From Tetrahymena elliotti 4EA (lineage: Eukaryota; Ciliophora; Oligohymenophorea; Hymenostomatida; Tetrahymenidae): a stretch of DNA of 64,000 nucleotides. The stretch lies in assembly GCA_000231825.2 (NCBI GenBank), contig JH720378.1, positions 178,067 through 242,066 of the forward strand. Reading direction: 5' to 3'. Numbering within the stretch: the stretch's first letter is position 1; each line of letters begins with the position of its first letter. The notes beneath the pieces are model-generated. The model saw only the letters and a program-made list of their open reading frames with translations. It searched no databases and was not told the DNA's origin. A program made the position numbers and the translations under genes. Shown here in pieces: positions 61,805-64,000 of the stretch.

Positions 61805-64000
61805 TCATTTTTTCTTTTTTGATTTATCTTGGGGATCTTCTTCGAATACTGAATGATTATTGAAGAGATAAATACAAGCTTCTAATTTTTTGGCTATGGG
61901 TTTGTTTGCTTCATATGGTTATTTTGTATCAAATCTGAGGAATTTAACAGCGCTGTAAAACAATTGATTTTGTTTAATATAGGATATTAAATCATCTTTA
62001 TCTTGACACAGAGTGATAATTAAAGAAAGACACCTATCTAATAAAGTACCACTGACAAGGTTTAGGATTAAATCAATACAGTATTACAAAATACTGTGAT
62101 ATTTACCATTTTTATTAGCAATTTAATTTTTGATTTCTGTGTCCATACTAGCTAATTAAATAAATATACCTAGAGTTTCTTCTTAAAGTTCTTAATCACA
62201 AAAGTAATCATCTTGTTATTTATTTAAGGAAGGAAGCATAATGTTATGAAACAAATTAGCTGATTCTCTGATTTTAAGAAATTCATTTTCATTAGAGTTA
62301 AGCAACTTTCTGATTAAATTAAGTGCAGAGCACATAACTTCTATATTATATCTAATATCTTTCATCCCTTTATATCCTTAAACAATTAATAAAACTTTTT
62401 CTTACAAGGCATTCATGTTAAATATTTATGAACTATTAACTCCATCAAAGAGATTATTGATAAATTTCAAAGAATAATTAACCATTTTTTAATTAGATAA
62501 TTCTAACTTAGAGTAAATAATATCAACAATATTATTCTATACCATAGTTAACTTAGCTTCACCTACTTAAGCAAGTATATTTTGTAAAGCTATGCAAGAA
62601 TACAGCTATAAATTAGTATCCTCAGATTTAGAGTACAAGTATATAAGAGGAGCCACTAACTCATTTAATATTTACCCTGCTTAACTTGGTATGGCTTACT
62701 CATCTGATTTCTAGTTTAACTTTTCAATTATATGATAGCATACAGCTTTTTTAAGATCAATTGAATTATGTTCCATCAAAAAGTATATCATCAGCTATTA
62801 GTAAATGCTGCTCTAAGAAATATCTTGTTCAACATAATAATTATAAAAGTAGTGATTCTTAATCAGTTAAATCATAACTCTTTCATTAAAGTTAGTAAGA
62901 TTTTAAATACTCTTTTCTACTGACTTTGTAATACCAGTAAAGATTAGCTATCCATCCTCAGAAAACATAAATAGACAATATTCTAATAAATCTTGACAAT
63001 CTCTTTTACATTGCTTCATAAAAAAATTATTTTTTTGAAAAAGAAAAAAGAAAAAAAAAATACTGAATCAGAGATTCCTTCAATAATATCTACCAATGAG
63101 AATCTATCACCAAATATTCCACCATCAACACAGAATGTTATAAATCTATATGGATTATTTTTATTTCTTTATTCAATTCTAAAGTAATAAAAAAATAATA
63201 CCTTGAAACTTTTTTTTTCCAGTTGTAAGAATCAAATGAAAAATTCATCATTTGTTTGCTTAACATATTGACACTATTTCTTTCAATGTCAATACTCCCA
63301 TTGCTATTTTTTCTGTTTTATCTAAAATCTTCAACGACTGAATCTTATTATTCTAAAATATTTTGATTAGCTTGTCCTTCGAATGTAAATTATTTTGCAA
63401 TTTCTTCCTAGATGTAAACAATTAGTGATTAGAAATTGTTATATTAAGTGTTTTTAAATTTATTCATATTCTCATTGTAACTGAATACATGAAGTCTTTA
63501 CATTCTACTCATTATCTAATCTTCTTTTATTTTTAGTTTCTTTTATGCATTTTAGGAGTTAGAAAGTTTGTTAAATATGTGCTTAATGACTAAGAAGCTA
63601 TAATAAATAGCTTTAGGATAAAGAGGAGCTTTTTAAAATAATTATTGTAAGCTATAAACATTTTTCCTTTAAAGTAATATTACGATCATGACTAAGTAAG
63701 AATTCGTAGTTTGTTTCTTCAAGAGAAAGGGAATTACATTTTTCTTAGATGAGCAAAGAGTATATAGGCATAACCATATTTACAGGGTAAAAAGTATCTG
63801 CAATCTGTCTTGCTTCAATTTTCCCTTTCTTATTATAAGCTACACTATTTGAAAAAAGGACAATCACAATGTCATTAAAATTTTCTAAAAGTGGAGGGAG
63901 AAATGATCTTCTCAAAATAATTACACTAACTTATTTTATTTTAGTCTTATTAGTAATAATGCTTATTTCCCAGCCTTTCCATTAGCTCTTATCTTCTGTC
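61805..64000 (-). CDS. Helical-repeat (ARM/HEAT-like) protein, 5' end outside the window
   Basis: Minus-strand gene entering from the right edge and ending at TGA 61805-61807 with a basic tail (DPQDKSKKKK). Nearly all of it is predicted helical, hydrophobic-patterned sequence in ARM/HEAT style: NLQLYSCIALQNILAQVGEA, DIRYNIEVMCSALNLIRKLL, EETLGIFIQLASMDTEIKNQ, DRCLSLIITLCQDKDDLISY. Upstream exons give FITFCVDGGIFGDRFSLVDI, then QCKRDCQDLLEYCLFMFSED. Introns at 63014-63063 (50 bp) and 63179-63201 (23 bp) restore frame. Further upstream, about 63500-63930, is LLENFNDIVIVLFSNSVAYN. The protein is at least 650 residues within the window. No diagnostic motif of a named family was recognised; a scaffold or adaptor role would be typical of such alpha-solenoids. 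Confidence 0.72.

Noticed and set aside
1..64000. Search by eye for Tetrahymena chromosome-breakage sequence and G4T2/C4A2 telomere repeats.
   Set aside because: No match was seen on either strand.
1..64000. tRNA or rRNA genes.
   Set aside because: No cloverleaf-like GC-richer segment with a T-loop consensus and no rRNA core motif was noticed. The few GC-richer patches are explained by coding exons.

Overview
This window is nuclear DNA of a ciliate that uses the Tetrahymena-type code (TAA and TAG read as Gln, TGA the only stop). It is about 80% A+T. Every convincing reading frame runs through many in-frame TAA/TAG codons and ends at TGA, introns are AT-rich GT..AG, and intergenic DNA is almost featureless. 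Tetrahymena or a close relative fits best; the species cannot be fixed from sequence alone. Gene structures below were rebuilt by hand with this code. For several genes the exon sum divides exactly by three, which supports them. Reading the DNA with the standard code gives only small, misleading frames.

Layout. 1-12.3 kb: two paralogous minus-strand genes for cysteine-rich multi-pass membrane proteins (A, cut by the left edge, and B) lie inside a direct duplication of about 3.7-4.1 kb. A decayed Tc1/mariner transposon sits between them, and plus-strand gene remnants lie beyond the 5' ends of A and B. 12.3-14.5 kb: decayed leucine-rich-repeat units. 14.5-21.5 kb: a DHHC palmitoyltransferase (+), a small two-helix membrane protein (-) and an importin-alpha-like ARM protein (+).

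22.1-42.9 kb: one minus-strand gene of six exons. Its third exon is a single open frame of 19,122 bp, and the gene encodes a 6,767-residue protein. The N-terminus is a MORN-repeat domain, followed by about 6,000 residues of Gln/Asn/Ser/Pro-rich, internally repetitive sequence. This is the most striking object in the window.

43.6-50.5 kb: three more minus-strand genes: a coiled-coil protein and a divergent paralogous pair. One of the pair (48.6-50.5 kb) is extraordinarily rich in methionine, with ATG-ATG arrays that broke the assembly. The other (46.9-47.6 kb) shares its C-terminal domain but has almost no Met or Cys.

50.5-54.9 kb: gene-free AT-rich DNA. 54.9-61.1 kb: three plus-strand genes: a casein kinase 1 with altered catalytic motifs, the small APC/C subunit CDC26, and RMC1 (Mic1 domain; partner of the Mon1-Ccz1 Rab7 exchange factor). 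61.8-64 kb: the 3' part of a helical-repeat protein on the minus strand, running off the right edge.

No rRNA, tRNA, CRISPR, telomere repeat or chromosome-breakage sequence was seen. The genes form no operon-like pathway. They are independent housekeeping, trafficking and cell-architecture genes.
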